Below are positions 1 to 10,843 of a stretch of DNA of 64,000 nt, in pieces. Both the position numbers and the translations under genes were made by a program. The stretch spans positions 30,335,275-30,399,274 of the forward strand of contig NC_052664.1 in assembly GCF_016802725.1 (NCBI RefSeq), written 5' to 3'. The notes beneath the pieces were generated by a model. It was not told the origin of the DNA. It saw only the letters and a list, made by a program, of their open reading frames with translations, and ran no database searches. How positions within the stretch are numbered: the first letter of the stretch is position 1; each line of letters begins with the position of its first letter. Source of the stretch: Solenopsis invicta. Lineage: Eukaryota; Arthropoda; Insecta; Hymenoptera; Formicidae.

Positions 1-340
1 CGCTCGCGTCTCGATCAGAGAAGAAGGCGCAACGCGCGCGATCCTATCTCCTCGACCTCCTTCTGCCGCCCCTCATTTTCTTCGTTCGGAGTTATTATCA
101 AGATCCGTGCGCGTGTCCGTTTAAACGGCAGAGGGATAACGGTATATCACGCCCGAGCACGTCCTCCCGTCCTTGTACCTCACGCCTACACGTGTACCCT
201 CATTCTCCAATTCGTAGCGCCATTTCCGCGCGGAGGATGATCGAGCGGATTAGCGACGTGGAAATGCTGTCTAGAAAAGCGCACCTCTGACCAGCCAATT
301 CAACGTGATTACCATCGGCACTTTCGTGCATTAGATGGAT
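1..340. other. CpG-rich left edge, no gene
   Basis: Dense in CpG (many CGCG and CGTG words) and it stops abruptly at AT-rich sequence near 340. No open frame with recognisable coding character is seen. It may be the tail of a CpG-rich block that starts outside the window. Confidence 0.5.
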
Positions 341-690
341 CGTAATTCAAAAGACGATAATCGAGTATCCATGTTCAATTCGTACACGTTTCATGCTCAA
401 TTCCGTTATTTATTCGAAATCACTTCTTATTCACTGCAATCTTATATAATTGAATTTAAAAAAGTGTTAAATATTAAATTAGTTTTTAAAATATAAATAT
501 TGATAATGATTAAACGCATTGTATTAAACATACCGAGATGGACTCCAAGAGACAAGAATTATATTCAAAGATAATATGTATATTATATTCTGAATCTCTT
601 TTTAATTAAGCTAGAAAAAAATTTAGTTTATTTTTTTAAGTATTTGAGGGGGGAGGATAATAGATGTTCGTTAGCATCGTTATCATCTCA

Positions 691-734
691 CACTTTATCT
701 AAAGGACACTTTATCCAAAGGACGTCCGGACGTC
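691..734. repeat. 16-bp tandem duplication joined to a 14-bp perfect palindrome
   Basis: Two 16-bp copies (691-706 and 707-722) differ at one base. The second runs directly into GACGTCCGGACGTC (721-734), a perfect palindrome flanked by AAA/TTT-type bases that extend the stem. Related GGAC and GTCC words continue to about 765. This is directly visible, but the origin is unknown. Confidence 0.7.
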
Positions 735-2010
735 TTTTGAATGTCCCATGGATGTTTCTAGGAGCTGTATTGGGGATTAAATTAATTATCAATTTAATAT
801 TGTGACTTATATTCTTATTTAACTTATACTTATAACTGCTTTAAAATTGAAAATTGATTTAGCAATTTAATAAATTTGAAAGATATGTAAAATCATACAA
901 AAAATATCAGTATGAAGATTCAGCAGTGGCCGAATAAGGGTTCTCTTTAATTAATTGTGTTTTCACGTATCGGAATATATTCTCTTATTATCATTTTTCT
1001 AAGATGATAAAATTTATTTGATAGGAAAACGCGATGAACAATGAAATACACCTTGTACAGGAAAATATTTAATTACTTTCTTCCGTGCGATTGTAAATGA
1101 GAAAATGGAATTTATTCTGAAGAATGAGTTAATATTTAAACTTTTTTAAACTCGTACAAATTACGTAAAATTTGTGTTAAAACTTTTTAATTTTTATATA
1201 CCACGAGAGCTCCTCGTTTTGTGCAATCTAACAGGCTACGTTGATTCTTCAAAAATACGCATTTCTTGACAACCGAATAATTATAAGGAGAGCTTAGCTG
1301 TGCGCAAAATAAGAAGAGAAGGTATGCGAGAAAGGAAGGCTCTGGGAGATTACCATTGGGCGCGAGCAGCTTGCGCAGAAAGAGAGGGAAGGCGCAATGA
1401 TGCCAGGACACGAGAACTGGAATGATGAATTGCAAGGCGCGGCAATGAATCAGAGCCCAGCGACAGGCGGTGCACCTACCAACAATGCGGGCCCGGTTCT
1501 TAGGGGCCCACCAAGGCTGACGACAAACACCTTTCCCTGCGGTTGCGCTAAACACTCCATCTAAACAATCGCGCACTTATTTTATTATTATGCCTCTTCC
1601 TACTTGCTGTCCACTATTCTCGAGAAAACGCTGGTAAAAACTCCAGCGATTAACACTTTTCCGGTAACGAGTATACAAATTTTCCCACTTCGGTTTTAAT
1701 ACGTCGTTTTTTTGCGTGCATTTTAACTATTTACGACAAGCACCCTTGCTGTCGGCTTTATTTGCGCTCGCTATAAAATAATACGAAAAATGGAAGTTTA
1801 AAACAAATTAAAATAAACTATGTCAAACAATTTTCTTATGTACACTAAATGATAAATGATGACGGTGTAATTTGTTTACGTAGCGCTGCCAACAAAAAGT
1901 AAGAGGTTCATCAAAATGTGTGTCGCACCAGTGAGGTATTAATTTTTTTCATAATCTTATACAAACGTAGTTACTCCATCGCAAGAAATTCTCTACGACT
2001 GCGCTATAAA

Positions 2011-2040
2011 TCACTACTGGACATATCACTACTGGACATT
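2011..2040. repeat. 15-bp tandem duplication
   Basis: TCACTACTGGACAT plus one further base occurs twice head to tail (2011-2025 and 2026-2040), differing only at the last base of the unit. It lies about 20 bp outside the dispersed repeat that begins at 2061. Confidence 0.85.
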
Positions 2041-2060
2041 TCCTACCTCTAAGTATACTT

Positions 2061-2242
2061 TATTACAACCCATAAAATATATTTCCTGTGAGTCATCTGT
2101 ATATGTCCATGTGGGCGTGCAGTGAAAACATCAAATTCTTCTCAAAATAAACATTCACAGCTCATTTTTTTATATCAATCTTTATTTCATTTTTACAACG
2201 TTTAAAAACGACATCTTTTTAATTGGAGGATATTAAATATGC
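2061..2242 (-). repeat. Dispersed repeat, copy A (inverted relative to 7094-7260)
   Basis: The reverse complement aligns over about 160 bp with 7094-7260 at roughly 90% identity excluding a few small gaps, counted by eye. Shared landmarks in order are AATTAAAAAGATGT, GTTGTAAAAAT, AATAAAGATTGATATAAAAA, TGTTTATTTTGA, ACTGCACGCCCACA, ACTCACAG and GGGTTGTAATA. The repeat contains an AATAAA word but no open frame. Similarity ends sharply at the TATTACAACCC end. The family was not identified. It could be a MITE or foldback arm, or the 3' end of a retroelement. Confidence 0.8.
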
Positions 2243-3360
2243 CGGAATGCCTGTACGTTGCCCTGGAGGCATATGATAATAATGCCGCTTTTATAGCCCC
2301 AGAGAAAATCGGTAGCGTCAAGAATTAATATACAAACTTGTTTTACAAGCCGATCAACTCTCCATGTCCACGAGTAAGTGGATTAAATAAAATTGCGACC
2401 TCAATAACTTGAACGGACCATGCATAAAAATATTCTAGGAAATGGCAAGTGATATCAATCTCATATCAGATAAAAAAATATTAAAAATCTTCTAATACAT
2501 ATTTCTGAAACAAAATATTTATGCTTTAATTGACATTTTAAATTATTGTTTAATAATAGCAGAGGAGACAGCTGTACATCACATAGATGTGTTTTTTAAA
2601 CAAATAGCAAGTTATTCATGAGCCTTTAAAACGTTCAACTTATTATTTTAATATTATTGGCATTTTATTAATAATTAATATTGTGAAATAATTTAATATC
2701 TTAATAAAAAGATAGAGAATCTCAAATCAAGTTATATTACATGTTTGTTACTAAAGAAATGGTCCTATAATTTTAATAAATAGTTTTACAGTTGACGACA
2801 AGTAGAATTTAATTTTGTATTAGAGATGAAGCATAATTCTTTTTTTTTAAAGAAGTTCGTATTTCACAATGATTTAAATTATGAAAATTCGCAAAAGCGA
2901 TTTTATTGAAACTTCTTGGTTAGCGCAACTTTTAAAACCGTTGCCGTTATCCTTAACTATCGAACAGCGAGTGTCAATAGGATGATGCAGTCACTTAAAA
3001 ATGCGACCTTCACGCTGCAACTGCGTCGTACGTCGAACGCCAACGCAACTGACGAGGGGCGAGATAATCTTGTGTTAGAAACTCCGATGATTCCTCTGGT
3101 TTCTGACACACGTGTTCCGGTATAATTTATCATTCTTAAAAGTTTCGATGCCTCCAGGAATAATCTACATGGAAGTCGATGTGGAATAATAAACGAGTAG
3201 ATCTTCTCATGAATCATAAGTCGATAAGAACTAGAGTCTAATTGAAAATAATTACAAAATCAGTTTGTAACGATTATTAAAAGTGAATGACGATAATGGT
3301 GGAAAAGTTTATGTCTGGCTATCAGTGGCGTAACACGTATTCTTATAACGCGAATGGATA
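2243..3360. other. AT-rich stretch, no gene
   Basis: AT-rich sequence with scattered TTTTAAA-type words. Two short frames overlap on opposite strands near 2916-3217 and neither looks coding. No repeat was recognised. Confidence 0.5.
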
Positions 3361-5200
3361 TTGAAACCCCAAGGAGAGGCTGCTAAGCGCACTCGTGAGG
3401 ACCGATCACGTCCTTACAGCGGCAAGATCGGCAAGCGGGAGGAATCGCGTCGGAGTTGTTAAGAAAAAGCTGGCGGTTGCTGGCGTATTGCCACGAAGGA
3501 AACGTAAACTAATCGCGCAATCTGTTGGTGCACGCGGCAAGTCAACTCTGGCCACGAAGAATTTCAATCAGTAATAATACCGGCGCGCTCTTCATCTCGC
3601 CCCGCATTTTCCCCCGCGTCGTCGTCGCTCGCTGCCACCGAGCGCGATTCGTGTCCCACCTCTTCGCGCGCGACCGTTTCTCTTCTCTCGCCACTTCTCC
3701 TCACGCCGGTTACAAATGGCGTCATTATTCCTTAATAATTCGAGATACCGTGCGCGGCGTATTTATTGTCCGGCGTGGGCGGCGGACGCGAGTCGCGCCG
3801 GGCGGCCAACACTTGTCAGACCACCGACCGCCCCTTTTTTTTCTTCCTCCTCTCGAACACGCCGGTCTATCGGTCCCGTATTTATTAGCACCGTAGCAAC
3901 GAGAACCCCGTTGCATATCCTCGGCACCTCCACCGGCGGGTAAAGACGAGCGATTTATGCCGCGGTGCATCGAGAGTACGGTGATACCATCTTATAACCG
4001 CTTCCGTGCTCGGTAATTGAAGTTCGATGTTTTCGGCAGGCGGACGCGAACGGTTCTTCATATACGCGCAAGTCGAGATAATACGGGGCACATCGCCGAT
4101 ATGGCAGGCAAGATTTGTTGTTGGCATGAAAAAAGAACGCCCGGCTGCCTCCCGGCTCAAGGCATTGCTCGTTTCTTCTTTTCTCTTTCTTCCCTCTTCT
4201 TTTTTTTTTTATTGGTTTGTTTCGAATTCCGCGCGTTGCTTTTGTAACGATTACGTGTACGCGATAAATCGGCATGTGTCGAGTCGAAAGATATACGGGC
4301 TGATCGATCCAATTTGCTGATGCAAATGGAATAAGGATCGACTCTGATCTAAAAAGATTCGTAGGCCAGTTACGCAAATTAACGTCATAATGATGTAACA
4401 GATAGCGTCAGATCTCAATAAAACCGACGATCATTCAGATTGGAAGTGAATGAATGTTGCATCGATGTTAACCTGCAGTTTCTAATGACAGCTACTTTGA
4501 GAGTACAGCAGATAAATGCATAACACGAGTATAATATCTACCCGATCATATCGCATCTCGATTTTTGCATTTCACGTTTAGTTATTTTGTGCGTGCGCGC
4601 GCGCGCGGTCACGTTTATCTCTCCTCTTCCATCGTGCACTTTAAGGCACTGTTTCGTGGCACGGCACGTCTCGTGGTCCAAGTGTACAACCAAGGGTACA
4701 GGGGAACAAGCTGTCGTCATATGGCGAGTATGATAACGACGGCAGGCTGAAATAGGCAAAGTCACTGATCGTAGGAAGGGTGAAGCGATGCGCTGGATAC
4801 CGCGCGAAGATCGTGCACCTTCTATACCGTGGAGGTCACGTGGGCGTATCGAACCAGAGATTAACTGCCTCTCGCCTTTTCCGCGGATTCACAGCTGTTG
4901 CACCACCTGCCGCATCCGCCCTTTTCGCGCCGCTTAACGCCACCTACGTGAAGCACCGCCGTCATCGGGATGCACCGCCGTCGTAATGTTAATTGCAGGC
5001 TGGACGCGGTAGCCACGTGATAGCGGCAAACAAACCGGGTACGTGAACGCAATAATTCACCGTAGGATGGAAGAACGACGTTGCGCAAGATGCGAGATAC
5101 TGCGAGGTGAGTCGCGTGAAAATTGCTTCCGTTGTGTCGCGGAAGTGCGGCCGCAATATCCGTTCTAACGCTCAAAACAGTTTTGTTTGTGATTCAAAGT
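3361..5200. other. CpG-rich block, no gene recognised
   Basis: GC- and CpG-rich sequence with open frames on both strands that overlap one another, as expected where stop codons are rare. It includes a pyrimidine tract at about 4178-4210 and an alternating GC run at 4590-4608. None of the frames (the longest is 140 codons, minus strand, 3955-4377) shows a domain I recognise. It could be regulatory DNA, but nothing here proves that. Confidence 0.45.
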
Positions 5201-6456
5201 GTTGCGCAGTCCAAATGTTAGCATTAGGTACATACATTTAGAGAGAAATTAAAGTTCATCAAACCGCAATGTGGACGGACTTGTTTTACAATTTCAATGT
5301 CGAAACAGTCAGTTCAAGTATTAAGGTGAATTTTCATTTAATTGCTAATTTAAATTCAGTGCAATTTTTATTATTAAAATGTCAACATAGTCGACATAGT
5401 TTAAAATAACATTTAATAAGATTTTTTTACATTAAAGTAATGAAGTTTAGTTAATCTCGCACCTTGCAACTTCTGTGAAGTCGAAAAAAAGTCCAAAAAA
5501 TTCTTAAAAATATTTAATAAATTTTAATTTTGTGAGTGAATTTTCACCTAGAGTTCTAATGTAAGTGTTAAGAAAAAATGTAACACTCCAGAGTTAATAG
5601 TTATTCTACATGGTATATTAAAGATTCAAATTTTTTTCTATCTTGCATTATTTAATATGAATCAAATGCAAATACGATAGATTGAAATGTATACCAATCT
5701 TCTGAATTTCACGTATTTTTCTATGATGAAAAAATTCAGAGTTTACGTAGCATGTTCAGTTACTTATTATCATGTAATACAAGCTTAAGATAAGCTGCGT
5801 AACGCATATAGCTCGCATGATAATATTGATAGTCAAGAAGAAGGGAGAAATGCAGAAGATCATATTCCGTTACAACGTTTGCATGATATTAACTCGACAA
5901 TTACAAATTTATTTGTTGCTTCGAAATAGGAAGTTTTAGCATAGCTTGGGGCCAATTTCGTCTTGCGTCGGTGCGTACGATTTCGCCGATGCTTAATATG
6001 GTGAATGATCGAGGAGAAAGAAGTAATGAAAGCAATAAAACAAATGGCAAGAAATGTTATAAAGAGTATGAAAAGGGAATTAGGATTCAGTGGTATGCCG
6101 CTGACAGCGGTGGAAGGCCAGTTTTTACCAAGAATGGAGAAAGATATAAATTCACGATTTTACAACTCTTTAAATTGACGTTTATAATTATAAGCTAGCT
6201 GCATTTCCCTGGATCGATTAGAATCGATTGGGATGTAATAAAAATTTTTCTTTCTGCTAAGTATTATACCTGCTACGCGTATCGTCCATAAATAATCCAT
6301 CGTCCGTCAATAATCCATTGTTTATGTTATTAATAAAATATGCACTTTTTAAAAATATAGTTTTGAATTATCACGAACATATTTTTTTATTATTTTTTGA
6401 CATTACTTTTTGACATAGTATTTTACATTTACTGTGTTACACTTAGTATTTATATA
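5201..6456. other. AT-rich stretch, no gene
   Basis: AT-rich DNA. Two 18-bp units at 6283-6300 and 6301-6318 sit head to tail with two mismatches. A 75-codon frame at 5971-6198 has no recognisable motif. Confidence 0.5.
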
Positions 6457-6529
6457 GTAGAGTGACATGTGGTTCGATGTAAAAACGGTCGACTCATAAT
6501 CAACGGGTTTGATCCTTCCCGACCGTCAC
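6457..6529 (+). other. tRNA-Met-like sequence within a stem; possible SINE head
   Basis: CTCATAATC at 6493-6501 matches the anticodon-loop region of elongator tRNA-Met (CAT anticodon), and GGGTTTGATCC at 6505-6515 resembles a B box with one C-to-T change. The D-arm region is poor and the T stem does not pair, so this is not an intact tRNA. ACGGTCG (6485-6491) pairs perfectly with CGACCGT (6520-6526). The following ~360 bp, with an A-run near 6696-6706, could be the body of a tRNA-derived SINE. That reading is an inference. Confidence 0.3.
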
Positions 6530-7093
6530 ACTACATATATTTTCCGATAGCTGCAGCAGGTTCTAAGGAAACCCGTGTCAGGCCTTGGAGACAGAGGATT
6601 AATTATGACCCTAGAGAAACTAGGACTGAAATAAACTAGAAACTTAGGTATCAAGTCTAAAAGAAATCTGTGGGCCTGAGAACTGTCAAGCTTAAAAAAA
6701 AAAAGGTTGAATCAACAGTAGATTGAATGAATAGTAACATACAGAACCATACAGAATTATTAGCGGGAGTCACAGAGAAACTTTATAGACCCAAGTGACT
6801 AGGATCTAAGAAGGAATATAGTCCTATTACTACTATTGTATATAATTATAATAAAATATAAAATAATATATAAAAATCAAATATGCTCGTTATTTTAAAC
6901 AAAACTAATCGACAATCAAAACGAGCACAAAATTACTAGATAATTAATCAGTTTAATATCACTTCAATCAATTCAAAATAATATGTGTGTAGCGAAAATA
7001 GATTGATTTATGCCTGATATGGTTGAATGGTATTTGAAATTAGTGATAGAGTTGCCGCTATCTCAGCCCCAAGTGTGACATGTCGATACCATT
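6530..7093. other. Repeat-like AT-rich sequence, unassigned
   Basis: This follows the tRNA-like stem. It holds purine-rich words such as CTAGAGAAACTAGGACTG, an 11-base A-run at about 6696 and a (TA)-rich stretch at 6836-6875. It has the texture of an interspersed element, but no ends or second copy were found in the window. Confidence 0.3.
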
Positions 7094-7260
7094 GCATATT
7101 CTAATTAAAAAGATGTTATTTTTAAATGTTGTAAAAATACAATAAAGATTGATATAAAAAACAAGCTGTAAATGTTTATTTTGAAAAGAATTTCATGTTT
7201 TAACTGCACGCCCACACGGATACAAATAACTCACAGAAAATATATCTTTGGGTTGTAATA
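7094..7260 (+). repeat. Dispersed repeat, copy B (inverted relative to 2061-2242)
   Basis: Partner of the repeat at 2061-2242 in opposite orientation. Counting by eye gives about 16 mismatches and a few 1-5 bp gaps over some 158 bp. The end GGGTTGTAATA faces away from copy A, so the two copies bracket a 5.2-kb interval like terminal inverted repeats. No matching target-site duplication was found outside the two ends, and the interval has no transposase-like frame. Two independent insertions are therefore as likely as one large element. Confidence 0.8.
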
Positions 7261-9070
7261 TTAATTATTATATACATGGTATTATCGTTATTAACTACTG
7301 AAAGATAGAAATAAGATTCAATGTGACTAATATTTTTTTACGATCGCTATGAGATTAATTTTTCTATCCTTGCTCATTCTATGCTATTCTACTATTATGT
7401 CTATTCACGATATTCTAGTAGCACATCTAATTAATTGAAAATAGTTAGGATCAATTGCAGAGAGTATCGCATGTCTCGATCGAGAGCCGTTCGCGGAATG
7501 ATTGTTGAAAACATACATCTGCCGATTCCCGGTTGTTATCTACGTTCCTTATCACCACGACGTGCAGCGCTAGAAAAACCCTCGACCGTTTCCGAACATG
7601 CCGCGTTCAAAGCGATCGTAGCTGCGTCGGTATCGCGCAGCTCATAAATTCCAAATCCTCTTTTCTACCCAAGAATCCTCTCGTTTCGCTCGGCCACCTC
7701 TCGACCTTCCTCGGCGATCGATCGATCGATCGATCGGGCCGCGACAAGCGCGGCTGCATGACGACGATAAACCCGCTCGTGCGTTTAGAACCTCACCTGC
7801 GGTTCTATCGAGCTCGCGCGATTCGCTCGAAGCAAATCGATTGTGCGTTTCTTCTCCCTTCCGTCTTCCTTCTTCCTTCTTCCGCTTTAAACACGATTCC
7901 GGTATAACGCATAGACTTAAGAGACAGGTCCACAAAACGACTTCTCCTGCGATAGCTTTCGCGAAACTCGGGATGACAGCGCGCATTATTCCCAAGCGTT
8001 GCAACTCATACTCGAGACGACATTCGAGTGATTTAAGTTGTCAAGGCGAGTTTCAAGTGGGTTTACGCGTCAAAACAGGTGGATCAACACAAACAAACTT
8101 TCTGTAGCAGAAACGGAGCAACACGAACTGTTTGCTGAAATAGGAAATCAACAAGAAACATGCTTTCCCAGGCCAACACGTTGTGACCTTATAGTCTAGC
8201 ATCTTCACTGCTTCTTCTTGAGGTATCTTGTGTTTTACTTGGAAAAATTTTTCATAGATTTCCAAGTTTCTAAGTACATCAACGTTTCTGACGCTATGAC
8301 AAGTAGGATGAATTAATTGATGAATTATATTTCTTCTATTTGACACAAATAGTTTCGAAGAAAGTGACCTGACATAAAATTAATTCAGCATTCTCTCTTA
8401 CGACTCTATAAGAGATAGAGACTAAAATTGTTTTCATGTAAATATAATTAAGAAATGAAAATGGCTGGTGCATATAAAAATTGCAATTCTAATCACTTTT
8501 ATCGAAAGCTTACATCGTTCTTCCACCCACCGGCTCATTTAACATTAGCACATCACGGCCGCAACGTACCTTTACGCAACTTCGAGGCGTCTAATCGATT
8601 CAACGATCTTCCAAGCGACGCGACCCGTTACGGACAAGGGAGGCGAAACACGAAGATCAAGCGCAGAGTTGAGGTTTGAGGATCGAAAGAATGTTGAAAC
8701 GCTTCCACGGTTCGTAACGACGACGCAGACGCGAATCATTAATCCTCGGAACATGGTGCCGTGTTGCTTGTACCTACCTGTGATTACGATTTTTTTTATG
8801 TCCTATCTATCTCCCCCGACCTTCCTCGGTTCCCGACGAAACGCACCTTTCTCCCCTTAGTGCCTCGTTCGCCTGTGCCTTTGAGCAGGGTGACCACGAG
8901 AAAGGAACACCTACGCTCGGCGATTCGTGTTCCCACACGCGAGGCGTGAACCGCCGCGCCGGATATACGTGCGCTTCGGCGTACGTTATCTTCCTGTGGT
9001 ATCCAACCGCTTCGCGGTTCGCGGGAGGTAGGGGATACCGGCGAGGACCGTATATCAGCGATTCCATCAA
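7261..9070. other. Mixed CpG-rich and neutral sequence, no confirmed gene
   Basis: CpG-rich at 7440-8060 and 8530-9070 with a neutral stretch between. Overlapping open frames on both strands are mostly composition artefacts. A minus-strand stretch at 8053-8346 has a more protein-like sequence and is discussed as a finding. Pyrimidine-rich DNA lies at 7840-7885. Confidence 0.45.
7715..7738. repeat. (ATCG)n tetranucleotide microsatellite
   Basis: Five to six uninterrupted GATC/ATCG units. The unit is itself palindromic, so the tract can fold back on either strand. Confidence 0.9.
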
Positions 9071-9097
9071 AGCCGGAAACTGCGCAGGTTTCCGGCT
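9071..9097. other. GC-rich perfect hairpin
   Basis: AGCCGGAAAC (9071-9080) pairs perfectly with GTTTCCGGCT (9088-9097) across a 7-base loop. The centre is close to the palindrome CTGCGCAG, so nearly all 27 bases are self-complementary. It stands out from the surrounding CpG-rich DNA. No T-run follows. Function unknown. Confidence 0.8.
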
Positions 9098-9325
9098 GTA
9101 TGACCCGACTTGTCTCCGCGGCTTTTTGCTTCCACGTGGCTTTAGAAGCGGAGAAAAAATCCTTTTTTCAACCGTAAAAAATTCGTAAAGAGAGGAAAAT
9201 AGTTTATTTCTGTTGGACAGATTCGTAACAGATATATATTTACAATACGCAGCTCTTAAAAATGTAAATTTCCATAAGTTTAATTTTCAAGACAATTTCA
9301 TGAATCAATCGAAGCGTGGCATCGT

Positions 9326-9532
9326 ACCGTCACGATCCCTTCTTATTAAATTTCTGCCGCAAACTATAAATGTCGTAAACTATTTCAGTGATCAATTATG
9401 AACTGGGTGATAATTTCTGATTACACGTCATAGTATGAAAACAGTTACGAGCCCTTCTTATTAAATTTCTACCGCAGACTATAAATGTCGTGAACTATTT
9501 TAGTGATCAATAACGAACTGGGTGATAATTTC
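9326..9532. repeat. Tandem duplication, period 115 bp
   Basis: The 81-bp core at 9337-9417 recurs at 9452-9532 with 6 mismatches (about 93% identity). Weaker similarity extends 11 bp upstream of each core. The remainder of each 115-bp period does not match. Shared landmarks are CCCTTCTTATTAAATTTCT, ACTATAAATGTCGT and GAACTGGGTGATAATTTC. The unit is neither a simple repeat nor open in a shared frame. Confidence 0.9.
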
Positions 9533-10642
9533 AGAGTTTTAGCAGTCGAGATATATTAATATCGTTGTAAGCACTTCCCCGTAGATCCTGTCATCGTTAT
9601 AAAACCCGACTTTCCGCATAAGCGCTAGGGAAAAGGTACTCGCCACAAAGGCGAAATATGTTGCGGCGATGCATCATTTTCAATAAACCCATAATTACAC
9701 GGGTATCGGTGTAAACACGTACGTCATCCGCGTCCCACTCTGTTTCTGCCGGCGCGGCGTGAAAGGTGCCAATTTCGTATAGCCGGCAAGCCGCGTACGC
9801 GTGTATTATTTGCGTACGCATTTGCGTCCACCATGAGCTTACATGCATTGCAGCCATGCGTGCACGCGGTCGGAGAGTGACAGCGCGAATGTTTCCCCTC
9901 AGGGGGATCTACGATCTGTTTGAGCTTTCGATCGACGAGAACGCGCCAGTCCCGTGCTCGTGAATTCCACCGTGACGCGAATCACGTGTTTATTGTACGC
10001 GGCTTCGTCCCGTGAAGAACGTAATACGCTCGCCGTGCGTGTGCGTGACTTGTGTGCACATCCGAGTTGCGAACTAACCAACCTATGCCGGCGATAACTC
10101 CGAACATGATTGCCAGGATGGATAAATGTCATATCGTTGATACGCAGTCACGAAGATGCATCAACTCGGAGAAACGTTTCATGCAATCAAGTGAAATCAG
10201 AAATTATCGCAAAACGATCCTCTGCGGTGTGCAATGAGGATGTAAGGTCGAGATACTTCACCTATTATTTTGTAATAAACTACTCCTATCCTATTTTCAC
10301 ATATTCTAAGCTGTTTGAAAAATGGAAGATTAAAATGGTCTTTTATCTTTTGACTTTTATCATTGCGTATGATTATGTGGTTAGAGAGTAGATGTATATA
10401 TCGAGTCATATAAAGCGTGTATAGCTGAAAAAGTAATATAATATAGAGCATATAAAAATTTTTTCTAAACGGCGGCGGCGTGTTAACTGAATGCCACCGT
10501 CGAAAATATTTCGATGTAATACGTAGCAAACTTTAAGAAAATCTATAATGTATATTGGATTGGAAAAAAAATTTATATTTTTTAATAGATGGCATTTGAA
10601 CACGTGACATTTCACACATAGCTAAAACGTATATGATATATA
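9533..10642. other. CpG-rich then AT-rich sequence, no gene
   Basis: CpG-rich to about 10150, including an alternating region near 9850-9875, then AT-rich. The open frames here (77-110 codons) overlap on opposite strands and match nothing I know. Confidence 0.45.
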
Positions 10643-10843
10643 GGGGAGAGAGGGGTAAGATGACGACCTTACAATTTGTCGATTTTTGCTAATTTGTGTA
10701 ATAATGTAAAAATAACAATCTATTTTTTTTAAATTCACTAAAACCTTGCTTATCATCAGTAAAAATTTGAAGTTGTTAAATAAACTAGAATTTTTGTAAA
10801 TTTAAATTATCTTAGGACATGTCAATTTCGACATCTTGCTCCC
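10643..10843. mobile_element. Small non-autonomous TIR element (MITE-like)
   Basis: The left end GGGGAGAGAGGGGTAAGATG lies directly inside a TA. The right end, read inward on the other strand, is GGGAGCAAGATGTCGA, also directly inside a TA. Over about 17 bp the inner parts (AGGGGTAAGATGACGA versus AGGGAGCAAGATGTCGA) match at 14 positions allowing one gap. The interior is about 200 bp, AT-rich and non-coding. TA duplication and short TIRs suit a Tc1/mariner/pogo-type MITE. The family is inferred and the ends are degraded. Confidence 0.45.

Larger units (their letters stand above)
341..2060. other. AT-rich stretch, no gene
   Basis: AT-rich DNA with a GC-richer patch at about 1310-1560. That patch leaves a 129-codon minus-strand frame open (1187-1576), but the frame has no recognisable domain and begins inside low-complexity sequence. 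Short duplications occur at 691-722 and 2011-2040. Confidence 0.5.

Noticed and set aside
3323..3334. CAGTGGCGTAAC, a word that begins several DNA transposon families
   Set aside because: Only 12 bases match. No second end, target duplication or element-like body follows.
9326..9532. CRISPR-like repeat
   Set aside because: Only two units, 81 bp long, in eukaryotic-type DNA. It is a simple tandem duplication.
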